The notes beneath the pieces were generated by a model that saw nothing but the letters and a program-made list of their open reading frames with translations, searched no databases and was not told the origin of the DNA. From Lactarius indigo (lineage: Eukaryota; Basidiomycota; Agaricomycetes; Russulales; Russulaceae), in assembly GCA_025766275.1 (NCBI GenBank), contig JAFKAC010000064.1, positions 124,001 through 188,000 of the forward strand: DNA of 64,000 bases, read 5' to 3'. Both the position numbers and the translations under genes were made by a program. This document shows, in pieces, positions 21,462-33,425 of the stretch; positions within the stretch are counted from its first letter, which is position 1; each line of letters opens with the position of its first letter.

Positions 21462-21624
21462 TTGAAAGAGTAGAGTGTTCAGAACAAATTGTGAGACGCG
21501 CTGGGGGACGAGGGGTAAGTTGGGAGTAGTTATAGGAGTCAAGCCACAAGCTGAGCGCCTGTGTGACGAGCGAGCGACACGCGGTTTCAATGCAATGCTA
21601 TCTTGATGCTATCTCGGACTCACC

Positions 21625-21629
21625 ATTGG
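21625..21629 (-). promoter_or_regulatory. conserved CCAAT box of copy A
   Basis: CGAGCCAATGG on the gene strand, 164 bases before the start codon. The same motif at nearly the same distance precedes all four copies, inside a conserved GCGTGTGGCGAGCCAATGG context. CCAAT boxes bind the fungal HAP complex. Binding here is inferred. Confidence 0.4.
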
Positions 21630-22559
21630 CTCGCCACACGCGGCAAGCCGTAAATGTCGCCTGTTCGATAGACCGGCAGAGAACCCTAGTACATTCCACA
21701 AGAAATAACGTTCTTGGTTGCGGGATTCCAGGGAGAATAGTTCGAGGAATAGTCGCATGCCGAATACTTCCAAACGCCTATCCACCCTTGATCACAAGAC
21801 GTAGACACAGAACAATAGAACCCTCATGGCCTTTGAGTTATCGTTCTGGAACTGTGGCCGAACGGAAGAAGTGTAAGTGGGGCTCCACTAGCGGGCGACA
21901 TTGCAATGCGATTTCAACATGTTGATAAAACGGCGCTCATCGCGATATCACCGGAAAAAGATACCTTCCGTACACACCACTGCATGATACATCCCCAGAG
22001 TCATATTCCAGAACCGCGACATGTTGTGTAACTTGTGTTTGGGGTTGCCGGGCGTAGGATGATTAAAATCCGGGTAAACCCTCACTCCCGACGTTGAGAC
22101 GCGGTCTCATGGTCTGCGCAGTCGCCACGAACCTGTGTAGTCTCGAGCATTCATTAAGCGACAGGAAGCAGTAGACAACACATGATCATCAGCGGAGTTC
22201 GCGAATACTCCGTGATTAGACTCGCCGGGCGCGCACAAGATACGCGCGTCTCGAGTACGTGATTTGTAAGCACCATCATGCAGGTTATGCAGATTATTTG
22301 CAGGCGGGAGCCTCGCGTCCGAGTTTCGGTCTCGGTCTCCGAAGATCTGAAGCTTGGCAGACTTGGCTCTTAGGCTTGAACATCCTTAGAACGATAATGG
22401 CTACGATGGTAACGGCGATTGATGGGGTCCACTGATTACATGCAAACAACTCCTTACCGATACTCGAGAGCGGGATTCAGAGTCAAGTCGAGGGAGAAAT
22501 TCACAGGAAAGCAGGTCATCTCACAAGACTAAGATTATAGAATAGTTATCTTGTAACAA

Positions 22560-23400
22560 TTGGGGTTATGGAATGGTTATCTGTGTTGCTCTGCTCGAGA
22601 CCTGTGTCATCTCGGTGGTGGAGTTATCCTTTCAAGCCTCGCCTATGTCCAAAAAATGGTCACCAGGGGCCAATCGTTATGGAACCAGCTGTAAAGGCCT
22701 GTACTAAGACATTTGAAGGTCACGATGGAATCCAGAAGAAAGGTGCGGTCGAACAATTGCGGTCACAAGCCTGCAAATTCTGATTACAACAATCCAAGCG
22801 TGAAGCGATGAAGCCGCGGCCAAGGATGAAGCCCATGCACGGTAGGGATACTACTTAAAGAACGCTCGAGGCTACTAGCACAGGTCCAGTCCTGCAGTAA
22901 TACAGCACTGATACAATAGAAACTATTGATCTTGTGCAACTAAGATGGCTATTTAGGTCTAATGGGACCGCGTAAATGGGCCTTCGGTGTGCCATTGAAC
23001 AAACTCTCCACCCAACTGGTGCCGGGATTTATCCGTCGAGAATGCAACTCCATTCCTCAAAAAAGGTGAAGTCTCGCTCACCTTGTTGTCTCAGGGTGGT
23101 CATGAGGAGTACGCAGGGTGCGCGTCAGGGCTGCTTTCCTGCTAAACTCGCGGCGGCTTGCTGTCCTATGTCGTATCAATAGTGAGGCCACGACGTAAAA
23201 GGGAATCAGTTCGATGGCGGAGAGGTCTGTAAATCTCGGAAATGAGCAGTGCAGTCGTAGGGACCGCGTCGGCGCGTCTCGTATCCCAGTGTAAATAGGA
23301 ACATGCTTGTATCACAGAAGCTTGAGCGTGCCGTCGTGGCTAGGCCCGTTCCAGGTTGGGGCGCGAGCAGCGCACGAGAACACATTTCGGACTGAAGATG
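22560..23400. repeat. flank segment shared with the region upstream of copy D
   Basis: Words such as GAAGGTCACGAT, GAAGAAAGGTG, GGTCGAACAATTGCGGTC and AAGCCTGCAA recur in the same order near 52,300-52,370, and further shared words continue to GTCGTGGCTAGGC / GTCGTAGCCAGGC near 23,335 and 53,345. It marks the full-length duplication unit. Confidence 0.6.
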
Positions 23401-24032
23401 TCAATGGGATGGGTGGGTCGCACTGGCGGTCGTGGCAGCGCGTGCTGTTAGCTGGCGTGAGTTAGCATGGCGGTGCAGGCCCTGTCAGAGATGAGATACT
23501 CGGGCTCACCTGCTCTTTTATAGTTGCAACCACTTGGGGCGAAAGAAAAGATGGGAAGAGGTTGGATCGGGACTTTAGTAGACGCGCACGACCTACAAGG
23601 CTACATGCGTCGCGAGTTGTGTAGTTTGTACAGCGCTTTTCATAACGATAGATACCTTCCATTTTGGATACACAGACGGACTCCCAAAACCCCAGAGCGG
23701 GGTTCATACTTAAGTCAAGGGAAAACTCTCCGGAAATTGGGTTATCATGCAGTATTGGGGTTATGGAATAAGTTGTCAGCTTTTGCTGGCGTCGCAACAG
23801 ATTTACTTTTTAATTAATATAATTATTTTTATAGTAAGAAAACTCGGCACGGTTGCCGAGGAACCCCACTGTGTGTGAAAATTTGTCGCAAGGTATCTAT
23901 CGTTATGAAAACCGCTATAAGCACTGTCACGCGGGTGGACTCTAACAAGCGCCAGTGATAACTCAATCTGATCAATTACTCTACAGATTCATGCTACGTA
24001 CTAAGACCAACCCTCCAATTCCCTCCATGCAC

Positions 24033-27000
24033 CTACTTTCTACGACCGCTCTTGCGACCGGTCGTGGCCTGTGACACGCTCTGATACCCTATGTCTTCGA
24101 ACTCCATCGCTCGCATATTTGACAGGTGCAGTTGACAGTCGGAGCCCCCAATTGGGGCCCTGCACTCTAGGCAACGCACCACTGGGACTGCACCTCCGCA
24201 CTGTAAAGGTTCAATGAGCTGTCTGTATTTTGGGGGATCGAAAGGGTTTACGAACATCATCAATTACGAACGGATGTCCGTTCTCGCAATTGTAGAAGTG
24301 ACCTCTATGAGCCGCTGGAAATATACCGTTAGTGATACTCCTTTTCATTGAGAATAGAAGTCTCACAGAAACCGAATGATTTCGCGATGGCTTCCCTTCC
24401 TCTCAAAGATGAGGGCTCGTATCCTTCTTCCGTGCGGAGATGTGTCGCCAATGCGTTGTACTCCTTCATGAATTTGTCTCCTTCTTCACGACAGTTTTGC
24501 GTAAACCACTCCCTCTCGGATATCAGATCAGCTGTATTGGTGGCCGGGAGGTTGCAAATGTATGTCTTCTCAAGTCTTTTGATCTCGCGACTAGTGTTGC
24601 TCAACCCTGACAGTGCCTTGGCGATTGATTTGTCTCGGCGATCGTTCTTGAAGAGTCCTTGTCGCGATAGGAGTTTGCGTTCCGCAAGAATTTCGAACCG
24701 GAACAGCTCCAACTTGCCGCGGAGGATGTTTACCCCAGCCTGAGCCGCCAAACGAGACGCCGATGATTTCTCCGCGATATTGAGAGCCTTCTCCGCGTCA
24801 CGAATACAGGACTCGTAGATGAACGACACGAACGACCGCCATAAGCGCTCGTGGCGGAGGACGAATTCGTTACTGGAGGCAACACTAAGACCCTCGATAC
24901 GGCTCTGCGCAATTTCCGCCAACGTGTACCGCAATTCGAGAGTCAGGAAGAAGGCTTCGATTTGAAAACGCGTATCGGCCTTACGCGGCGGTTCTCCTAT
25001 CTTCTTGTTTACTTCCATCATCGTTACGGGTTCAGGTGTGTCCGTAGCCCGCTTTGGATCGCTTGGTATTGCGGAAAGTTCGAGGCGATAGAGTGTTGCA
25101 AGCGCGGCGCCATACGCTTTCACATGGGGTCCGCGGGTCCGTGCAACATCAGCAACTTTCTTGTACAGCTCGAGAAGGTCACAGACGACATTGTTCCATG
25201 CTCTTCCCTCCTCACCAGAAAAGCCATAGACGTTCCTCATGCTCGCCTGGGCTATTTCCTCATGGGGAAGCGGCTCGGACTCCGGGCCAAATCGAATCTT
25301 GCGCCGACGCACAGAAAGGTTGTCGAAGTCACCTACATCCTCGGATGGCGAAATGAAGGGGATGGACTTTGCTTCGCCCTTAACACTGTCGAGTCTTCTC
25401 GAAAAATTTTCGATTTCGGGGCCGACTTTCTCTAGTGCAGAGGACATTGTGCTCGCCACATTTTGTTCTAGGATGTCTAGGGTTGCTCTCTTTGTGACGC
25501 GGCCATATCGGAGGGCGGTGATGGGTCCACGGCAGGTGGGGCAGGAAGGAGGCGTTTGGAAGTTCACCGGTGGTGCCTTGGTGGCCGTGAAAACGCCCAT
25601 AGCATCTGACTCGTAGTATTCCGACATATTACAATGGCCGTCCAGCGTTTGAACCGTGAAGATGTGTCCGCATTCCAACCTAATCAAGCGCTCTGAGATA
25701 TTGTGCGAGCTAAGATCGATCTCGTCCAGACGCCTCTGCATGATGAAATCGACGATGTCGACTTTACGCTCGTCCGGGAGGCATACAACGCATGTCTGCT
25801 TTCCGCAAGGTTCCCCGCAGACTATAAAAATCCAGCATAAGACCCGGCCCGGGTATAAATCGTAAACAAGGAAGGTACGTACTCGACGGACACCCATGAC
25901 CGCACTCCAGTCGCAATTTGCAAGCCTTGTCGCAGGGTAAGCGAGAACATATCTGTCGACCGCAAATTAGTCTCAAGTGATAAATTCTATAGCCCATGAA
26001 AACTTACCGAACCGCACACCACCGGACATGAGTGGTGGAGACAGCGCCATTCACACGACTTCATACACGGCGGGCAAGGTTCCCAACATTCCTTTTGACA
26101 TTTCTGGTGGCAACACCGCTGCCGGCACGATTGTGAACACGTTTGATTGCACAAGTGATCCGAAGAACAAGCGAGGCCACACAAGTGTTGGCACTTGAGT
26201 GTTCGTTCGCAGGGATGACTTCGGTGATGCGTGCGAACAGGAGAAAGAGCGCCCGCATCAGGGGCCGCATTATCGCGCGTGACCTTCTGGCACTCGTGGC
26301 ACCGAGATTTACACGTCCGGCCGCAGCACGTGGTCTGGCTTCCGCAAACTTTATTGCATTCGAAGTTGGCGGGGTCTGCGCTACAAGTCATGATGCCGTT
26401 ATGTTCGCACCCTGGTAGGCGCTTCGACACTTGAGCGAAGCATTTGACAGCCTCCAAATTCTCGAGTTTATGACTAGAGAATGCGTCAAATGGGTCCTAG
26501 AAGGGAAAATCTGGAGGGCACTTGCCAAGGAATGGATTTCACAATGTGTCCACATAGAAGCTTAACACCGTAAAAGGGGAACATGCAGTTGCCGCAATCT
26601 TCAAAGCATAGCTTCGGACACGGATGAGCCCTAGGACAGGTAGCCCTGACACAGGGCTGATTACATTTCATCCTTCTGTGACTATCTAGGTCGGGGTGAC
26701 ACTGAAATGCTTTTGTAAGTTGGCGCATAACGTGAATGGGAAATAATATACCAACGAGGGACATACGTGTCCACACGGCAGACTATCTTCGCACCGTCGG
26801 AGACAGCCACCTTCCGGAGCATGTGTAGGTATTTGCCCCGGCTTAGTGATCAGTTGCCTTGCTTTGGGGTGACGTGAACAAATGATTGGAAAGGCGTAAC
26901 CAAGCTGGTCTTCTTTCTCCATCTCGTCCAAGATGGTCCTCCAAGTCTCGTTCTTCCTGAGATTCGAAGCGTTCCCAAGGATGTAAAGGCCGTGCTTCGC

Positions 27001-30000
27001 TCGGGACAAAGCGACGTTTATCCTGTTGGAACTCTGGAGAGATCCGAAGGCCATCAGCTTTGACTTCGCGAAAATACCAAGCCACGTACTTTCAAAAAGC
27101 CGATTGAGGTTCTGCCTTCCTCGAACGTGCCGGAATTTCTGACCAATGAAATGATCACGATCTTGGCCTCCTGTCCTTGGAAAGTGTCTACTGTTCCGAT
27201 GCAGATCTGTAAACACGATTAGAATTATCAACAATCAGAAGCCCACAGTGCTACCCACGTGTTGAGCAACCTGAACTTGAGCAAATCCTATGTCATCACC
27301 ACCTGCGAGCCCCGTACGCTCTAGCTGCTCTTCATCGCGTTCATCCACACTAACCGCAATCTCGAGATCTTTCAGGGCCGCGCGGACCTTTTGCAGTTGG
27401 CCCAGATAAGCACAGAGGACAGCGATGTCTCCAGCGCCGTTGTAGGAACCCTGCTTAAGGAAGTATAATACAAGGTCACGTATCATGGCAACCTGATTCA
27501 ACGAATAAGTTTTGAGGGCTGCGGTTTAGTAGTACTTTATAATACGCAGACGTACCTCGAACATGTTGTGTTTCGACACCGTGTCATCCTCGGTGTTCTC
27601 CGGGTTGTCGTGTGAAAAGAAGACGACGTTCTTCTCCATGCCCTGCACGGCGGGATAACCCCGAACAACCTCGTTGTCTTCGAGTTTTGGGTACAAGATT
27701 GTCCTGCATGAGCGCGTCAAACCGCGACTCTATCTGTCTACGAGAGGGAACTGCATACCGTACGAAGTGGGAGATACTGGGTCGCATTCTCCGCTGCACG
27801 TTGATCTGCGACATACTCATTCCCCCATCGGAAAGTCGCTCCATGAGCGATCTATCGAACTTGAATAGCTCCCGCCCGGACTTGCTATCCACAGATAAAG
27901 CTTTCGTGGGTACATCAGCTTTATGTGAAGGAGGTAAGTGACCGGCGACCCACGAAAAGTTGCTAAATTTGGGCGCAGTTGCTTCGGGTCCCCAATACAG
28001 ATAAGGTGTTTGACTAATTTTCAGAGGGACTAAATTAGTACAAATACACGGTGCGTACACGCTTCAGGTATATACCTGAGGGAACAAGAGAGGCCAGAAT
28101 GTGCGCCTCGAGGACTTGACCGGCTTCCTCAACCATCAGAACCTTCGGCCCGACGCTCTACATTGTCCCGTCAACATCGGAGGTGATGTGCAATCACTGC
28201 AGACGAACCGTGAGCAGAGAGACAAGCTTGGCCGCGCCTACCATTCGGACGCCATCAGATCGTCACATCCCCCCTTGTTAGACTATTAGATACTTACCGG
28301 TTGTAGTGCAGGCAATGAGATCGGTACGGCTGAGTAATCTACGTCGAGCCTGCACACGATCTCAATACAGTTGGCGGCGCAGGTCACCAAATTGACTTAC
28401 TTCGTCTTGTATATCCTCGTAGACTTTGCAGGCGTCCATGTATCGTCTTCTTAGGCGACCGAAAACGGGTAAAAGCGAATCGTAAGCTATTTTCTGCATG
28501 TCGTCCTCCCATGATGTTGCAAGGCACCGTCGTTCGGGCATTGACATTGACCAAACGTCATGGACATGTGCCAGTTGTTCAACGGTGCGACTCCCCGAGG
28601 GGACCAACGGAATCCGGCCCCCGAAACCTAGTTCGTTAAAGAACGCCACTCGTGGATCTGAATCAGTTCCTGAGGAAAATGGACGAGGCCAGATGAATTC
28701 AATATCTCGACCATCCTTCCAAAATCCATAAATCCCTGAGAATTCGGCGTTCTGGGGGGCTTTCCTTCCATTTGAGACTTGCGTCCATTCCCCGTTCTCT
28801 ATCTCGTCCTCCATGGCCAGCCGGAAGAGCTCCGCAATCCAAGACGGAGGTCCTCTAAAGGAATCAGCGTGTTGACGATGATGCGAGTCGAGAAAGCTCT
28901 CCGTGTTTTTCCAAGTTAGCCTGGGAAGTTGTATCTGGTTCATGATGCGCGTCATCTCCACCTCTGCTTGCTTCATCGCAGCATATTCGCGTCCTATGGC
29001 TCGATGAAGTTTCCCACGACCTGAACGTTGTTCCAGCTCGTGTAGGCTGTACTGTTCAATGCGCGGGTCGGTCGTTCTGGACCCGAGGCGCACGACGTTT
29101 GTCGTAATATTGGCGTCGAGAACCGACGTGACCATATGATCGAGCGCGTGGTTTGTGAATGCAATGAGGACTAGAATCACGTAAGAGAAGATATCGCATA
29201 GACGACCCCGCTTACCTATTGGTCTGACTTTACTAGAGAAGAGGACGCGAAGGATCTCCTTTCCTGTGAAACTCTGAGACCTACGTCAGAACAAACAAAA
29301 TGATGTCGAACTTGTCCGCACCTTTCCCGTTCCGGGAGGGCTAACGACTCGATAATCAGCGGTAGGCTTTCGTAGAGAGATCAAGGGGCATACCCTTGAA
29401 TTAGAGAGACTTCCCGCGTAAGAGTACCGATGACTGCGTCAACCTGAGATGGATCCAATTCGCTCGAATGCAGCAGCTCTTGACGCGCAATGGCTACAGA
29501 CGCCACATCATTTACGTTGACACTCGAAATCGATTCTCCCGGTCGAGCTAAGCATTGAAGATCGTACTTGAACTGCGGAGCGCGCGCGTATCGTGGACGT
29601 CCAACCGGCATGGAGGCAAGATTTCCAGAGAATGATATGAGCTCATTGAAGGGGACGGAGGTGGGTTCGACGTCCTTGAGTGTCTGAAGGAACGGGTGGA
29701 GAGCTTCAAACATAACATTGTTATCTATCAGGACGGCGAATGTCGACTTGTCGATAGAAATTGGCTGACGACGCAAGGCCATGAGTTCAATTTCGGCATC
29801 AAAAAACGAAACTCGGAGCTGGATTGTCTCTGCGTTGGCCTTGGCGGATTCGGCAATATCCGCACCATCGGAGACGATAGTTCCGAGGAATACTTGGAAT
29901 CGACCGGGAGAAATAAGGGCAAGAGCGACGAGACTCCCTTGTTGCAAACGCTTAGAATGTTCCCAATATTCAACTCTCGCTGTTTCATTTTCATCCCGAG

Positions 30001-32037
30001 GAGCTCCTGGAGGTGAGTTAAGAACAAGGCCGACGGTGAAATTACGTCGTTCGGCCCTTAAAGGTGCGAAACAAGCGCCAGTGTAGAGCTGAAAGAATAC
30101 CGAATTAAGGCCAGAGGTCCTATAAGCGCCGCCCTTCGACAAGAGCAACTTTTCCAGTAGCGTAGGTGGCCTCCGAGTCTTGGGACCACCCCCCGGCGCA
30201 CACATAATGTCGAGGTCTCTCCTGACTTCCACAACTGATTGCCGAAAAGAAGAACTTCGAGGCAACATAATCAGCATAAAGTGATGAAGGAAGAACAACG
30301 GAAACAGTTGCGCACATCATCTCTTCCCTCAATAATCGGAACTGTATGTCGAGGTGCCGTTCCATCGAATTTTCGGGTAAATGATGTGGTGCAAAAGGGA
30401 GAAAGACTGGGAGATAAGGTGGTAGGGGACATAGAAGTTCGTCGTTCGTTGGCGCGATGCGAATATCGCGGATGTCAGTGAAATCATTATCGTGCCGAGG
30501 TTCTCCTCCACTTCGCAAAGTACCGGGTGGGTCATAAGTTTGTTCTAGTCGGGATGTAAGTGCCTCCTGCATCTGACTGGCGGTGAATCTTCTGTTCGGG
30601 ATGTGTCTCCGCAACTTTTCCGTGTCTGCGCATTCTCTACCTACGATCTGACTGAGTCGGCTGATATCCTTCTCGAGCTCTCCCAATGTTAGATTCCGGA
30701 TCTGCGCGCTTGACGAAGTGATGGGGTCCCGGAACGTCGGAGGCGATACTCTCACGGCTGTAGTCCAAATATTGAACCATGAAAGGATATCATCCACCAA
30801 ACCGTGTATTTCAGGATGATTCTTTATAGCACTTTTAACACGCGCGAAATACCTACCCAGAGCAGGTAAGCGCTGCACTAGAATAGAAACTGGATGGCCT
30901 TACTGCGATAGAACAGTTGAAAGCGTCCCGAAGACCTCCACCCCACTTAGCGTGTTTTGCCGTGACGCAGGCAAGCCTGGCGAGCGATCCATCCAGGTCT
31001 GGGCCGCTATCATCTCGCGCATACATTCGCGGGTAGTCGAATGAAATTTCTCATAGTTTTGGTCGATCAGAGCATATATCGCGCTGAAATAGCTCGTTAG
31101 GATCAAGTGTTTGGTGTGAATACACGATACGATTTACTTTGTATTTGAATGCATTGTTGTCTTCAGTACTAGGTCCGATGACAAGAACTATGACGTGTCG
31201 ACAACAATACCATTGAGACGGGATTGTGGTTTCCATTTACACCTGAGACAAACCTCGATAATAGGGAGATACCCCTTCTGGTATGATAGTGTTGATGACC
31301 CAGCGCCGACATTGACGGCGACCGAGGAAAATCTCAACACGTCGCCGATGCGTAGCAACGCATTTCCCTATGCACGATGTTACCGACGAGGCTATTTATT
31401 CCTGAAAAGAATTGGACGTACGTGAACAATTGTGTCAAGGAATGCCTGTCGCAGGAGTGTATGAGATGGATCGCTTTGATGCGTCATAACGAATCGACTA
31501 ACCTGAGCCTGATCGGAGTTCTATGACGTGTGAGCAATCGCGGAGTATAATCAGAGTGACACTTACCCATGCTTGGTTTCGGGAATTGACACTTGCAAAG
31601 ATTCGAGAAAATCCCTCGACATTGTTCGCATCCCGGAACACGAAGTTGTCGGCGAGGTACGGCTTGAGATGGTTATGTGCTTCGTTCGGACAAAGTGTGT
31701 GTCGTGAGTCTATGACAGAGCCGTTGTTCATGGCTAATCCTTCCCGGGAGAAGAAGTCTGGTAATTGGTCTTCTGTCTCTGTGGCGTATACCGAGGTGGT
31801 CTCCGACACCTGGGATTTTACTTCGTGCCTGAACGTGCAGTCGAACGAGCGATCGCATGTACCAGTCGACCAATAAAAAGAGCAGACTCCTCTGGGAACT
31901 CTATTTGGGTCGCTGGGCGGTGTGCCACCACGACCACGGCCATCGGGGCCTCCCCGACCCCGCCCGCCACGATACCCACGGACTTGAGGGCCTCCGCGTC
32001 CACGTCCGCGGCGGCCACCAGAACTATTTGCTGACAT
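24033..32037 (-). CDS. NFX1-type zinc-finger SF1 helicase, array copy B
   Basis: Start at ATG 32037 (MSANSSGGRRGRGRGG), ending at the stop at 24033. Every exon seen in copy A has a counterpart about 10,575 bases to the right, with the splice sites I checked kept (for example the 19-base Walker A exon near 29,321-29,345). RGG repeats are more complete than in A. The CCCH finger (CSFYWSTGTCDRSFDCTFRH), VEEAGQ, GDPKQLRP-type motif, TFQGQEA, RINVALSRAKHG, NF-X1 fingers and the RING-like CPTC segment are all present. The RZ finger keeps its cysteine (CGGAVPVVRCLEC), unlike A. A and B are far closer to each other than to C or D, so they come from the most recent duplication or were homogenised by gene conversion. 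Same inferred RNA-related helicase role. Confidence 0.87.
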
Positions 32038-33425
32038 CTGAAAGAGTAGAGTGTTCAGAACAAATTGTGAGATGCGCTGGGGGACGAGGGGTAAGTTGGG
32101 AGAAGTTATAGGAGTCAAGCAACAAGCTGAGCGCCTGTGTGACGAACGAGCAACACGCGGCTTCAATTCAATGCTATCTTGATGCTATCTCGGACTCACC
32201 ATTGGCTCGCCACACGCGGCAAGCCGTAAATGTCGCCTGTTCGATAGACCGGCAGAGAACCCTAGTACATTCCACAAGAAATAACGTTCTTGGTTGCGGG
32301 ATTCCAGGGAGAATAGTTCGAGGAATAGTCGCATGCCGAATACTTCCAAACGCCTATCCACCCTTTATCACAAGACGTAGACACAGAACAATAGAACCCT
32401 CATGGCCTTTGAGTTATCGTTCTGGAACTGTGGCCGAACGGAAGAAGTGTAAGTGGGGCTCGGCTAGCGGCCGACATTGCAACGCGATTTCAACATGTTG
32501 ATAAAACGGCGCTCATCGCAATATCACCGGAAAGAGATACCTTCCGTACACACCACTGCATAATACATCCCCAGAGTCATATGTCAGAACCACGACCGGA
32601 TGTCCGTCCACAAACTCAAGCACCTGAAGATGAAATGTTGTGTTTTGGGTTGCCGGGCATAGGATGATTAGGATCCGGGTAAACCCTCACTCCCGACGCT
32701 GAGATGCAGTCTCATGGTCTGCGCAGTCGCCACGAACCTGTATAGTCTTGAGCATTCATTAAGCGACAGGAAGCAGTAGGACAACACATGTTCATCAGCG
32801 GAGTTCGCGAAAACTCCGTGATTATTAGATCAACCCCGACATACTGATTATTGTTGTCTCCAAGTGCAAGGACTATAAACATCGTGCCGGTGATACCTCT
32901 GCTACGGCGCGAATGCAAGCGAATTCGAACTCCCCGGGGCATGTAAGATCTCCTTCTGTTTCTTGTTCTGTTTGTGTCAGGACGGATAATTGCAACAGTT
33001 GTGAGTCGCAAGCATGACGGTGCGGGCCCAATTGCAATATTCAGGCTCACCTACTCTGTTGTAATTGCGACCATTAGGAAAGACCCAGAGATGAAGAAGA
33101 CGGAAGGCGGGAACGGAACTCGAGCTTCAGACTCGCCGGACGCGCACAAGATACGCGCGTCGTGAGTACGTGATTTGTAAGCACCATCATGCAGATTATT
33201 TGCAGGCGGGAGTCTCAGGTCCGAGTTTCTGTCTCGGTCTCTGAAGATCTGAAGTGCTATCAATGCTACAGTGACTCATCAATTTCTACAGCGCGTTCTA
33301 CGTCTCTCTCTCCCTACGTACGTAAGACCAACCCTTCTGATCGTGCTTCTGATCGTGGTATATCCATAACGTATGCCAGATATCGCCGATATCTCTCAGC
33401 AACTAACCGCGGATACCACGACCGT
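32038..33425. other. upstream region of copy B and downstream region of copy C, no gene
   Basis: A short spacer (about 1.4 kb) whose first part matches upstream of A. The word run around 33,163-33,252 (GATTTGTAAGCACCATCATGC, GCAGGCGGGAGTCTC) matches 22,257-22,350. The approximately 1.1-kb segment found upstream of A and D is absent. The site near 32,940 corresponds to the retroposon target in the C-D spacer, but empty. Confidence 0.6.
32201..32205 (-). promoter_or_regulatory. conserved CCAAT box of copy B
   Basis: CGAGCCAATGG on the gene strand, 164 bases before the start codon at 32037, conserved in position across the four copies. Confidence 0.4.

Larger units (their letters stand above)
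21462..24032. other. upstream region of copy A and downstream region of copy B, no gene
   Basis: The first 450 bp or so are nearly the same as upstream of copy B. From about 22,560 to 23,400 comes a segment that B and C lack but that recurs upstream of D (52,240-53,400). A shorter internal repeat links about 22,463-22,580 with 23,692-23,780 (GAGCGGG, TCAAG, AATTGGGGTTATGGAAT-like words). Bases 23,590-24,032 match the downstream flank of copy A. All open frames here are short and without recognisable domains. Confidence 0.6.

Noticed and set aside
22976..23182. Short frames in the spacers between helicase copies
   Set aside because: They are not conserved as protein between the duplicated spacers.
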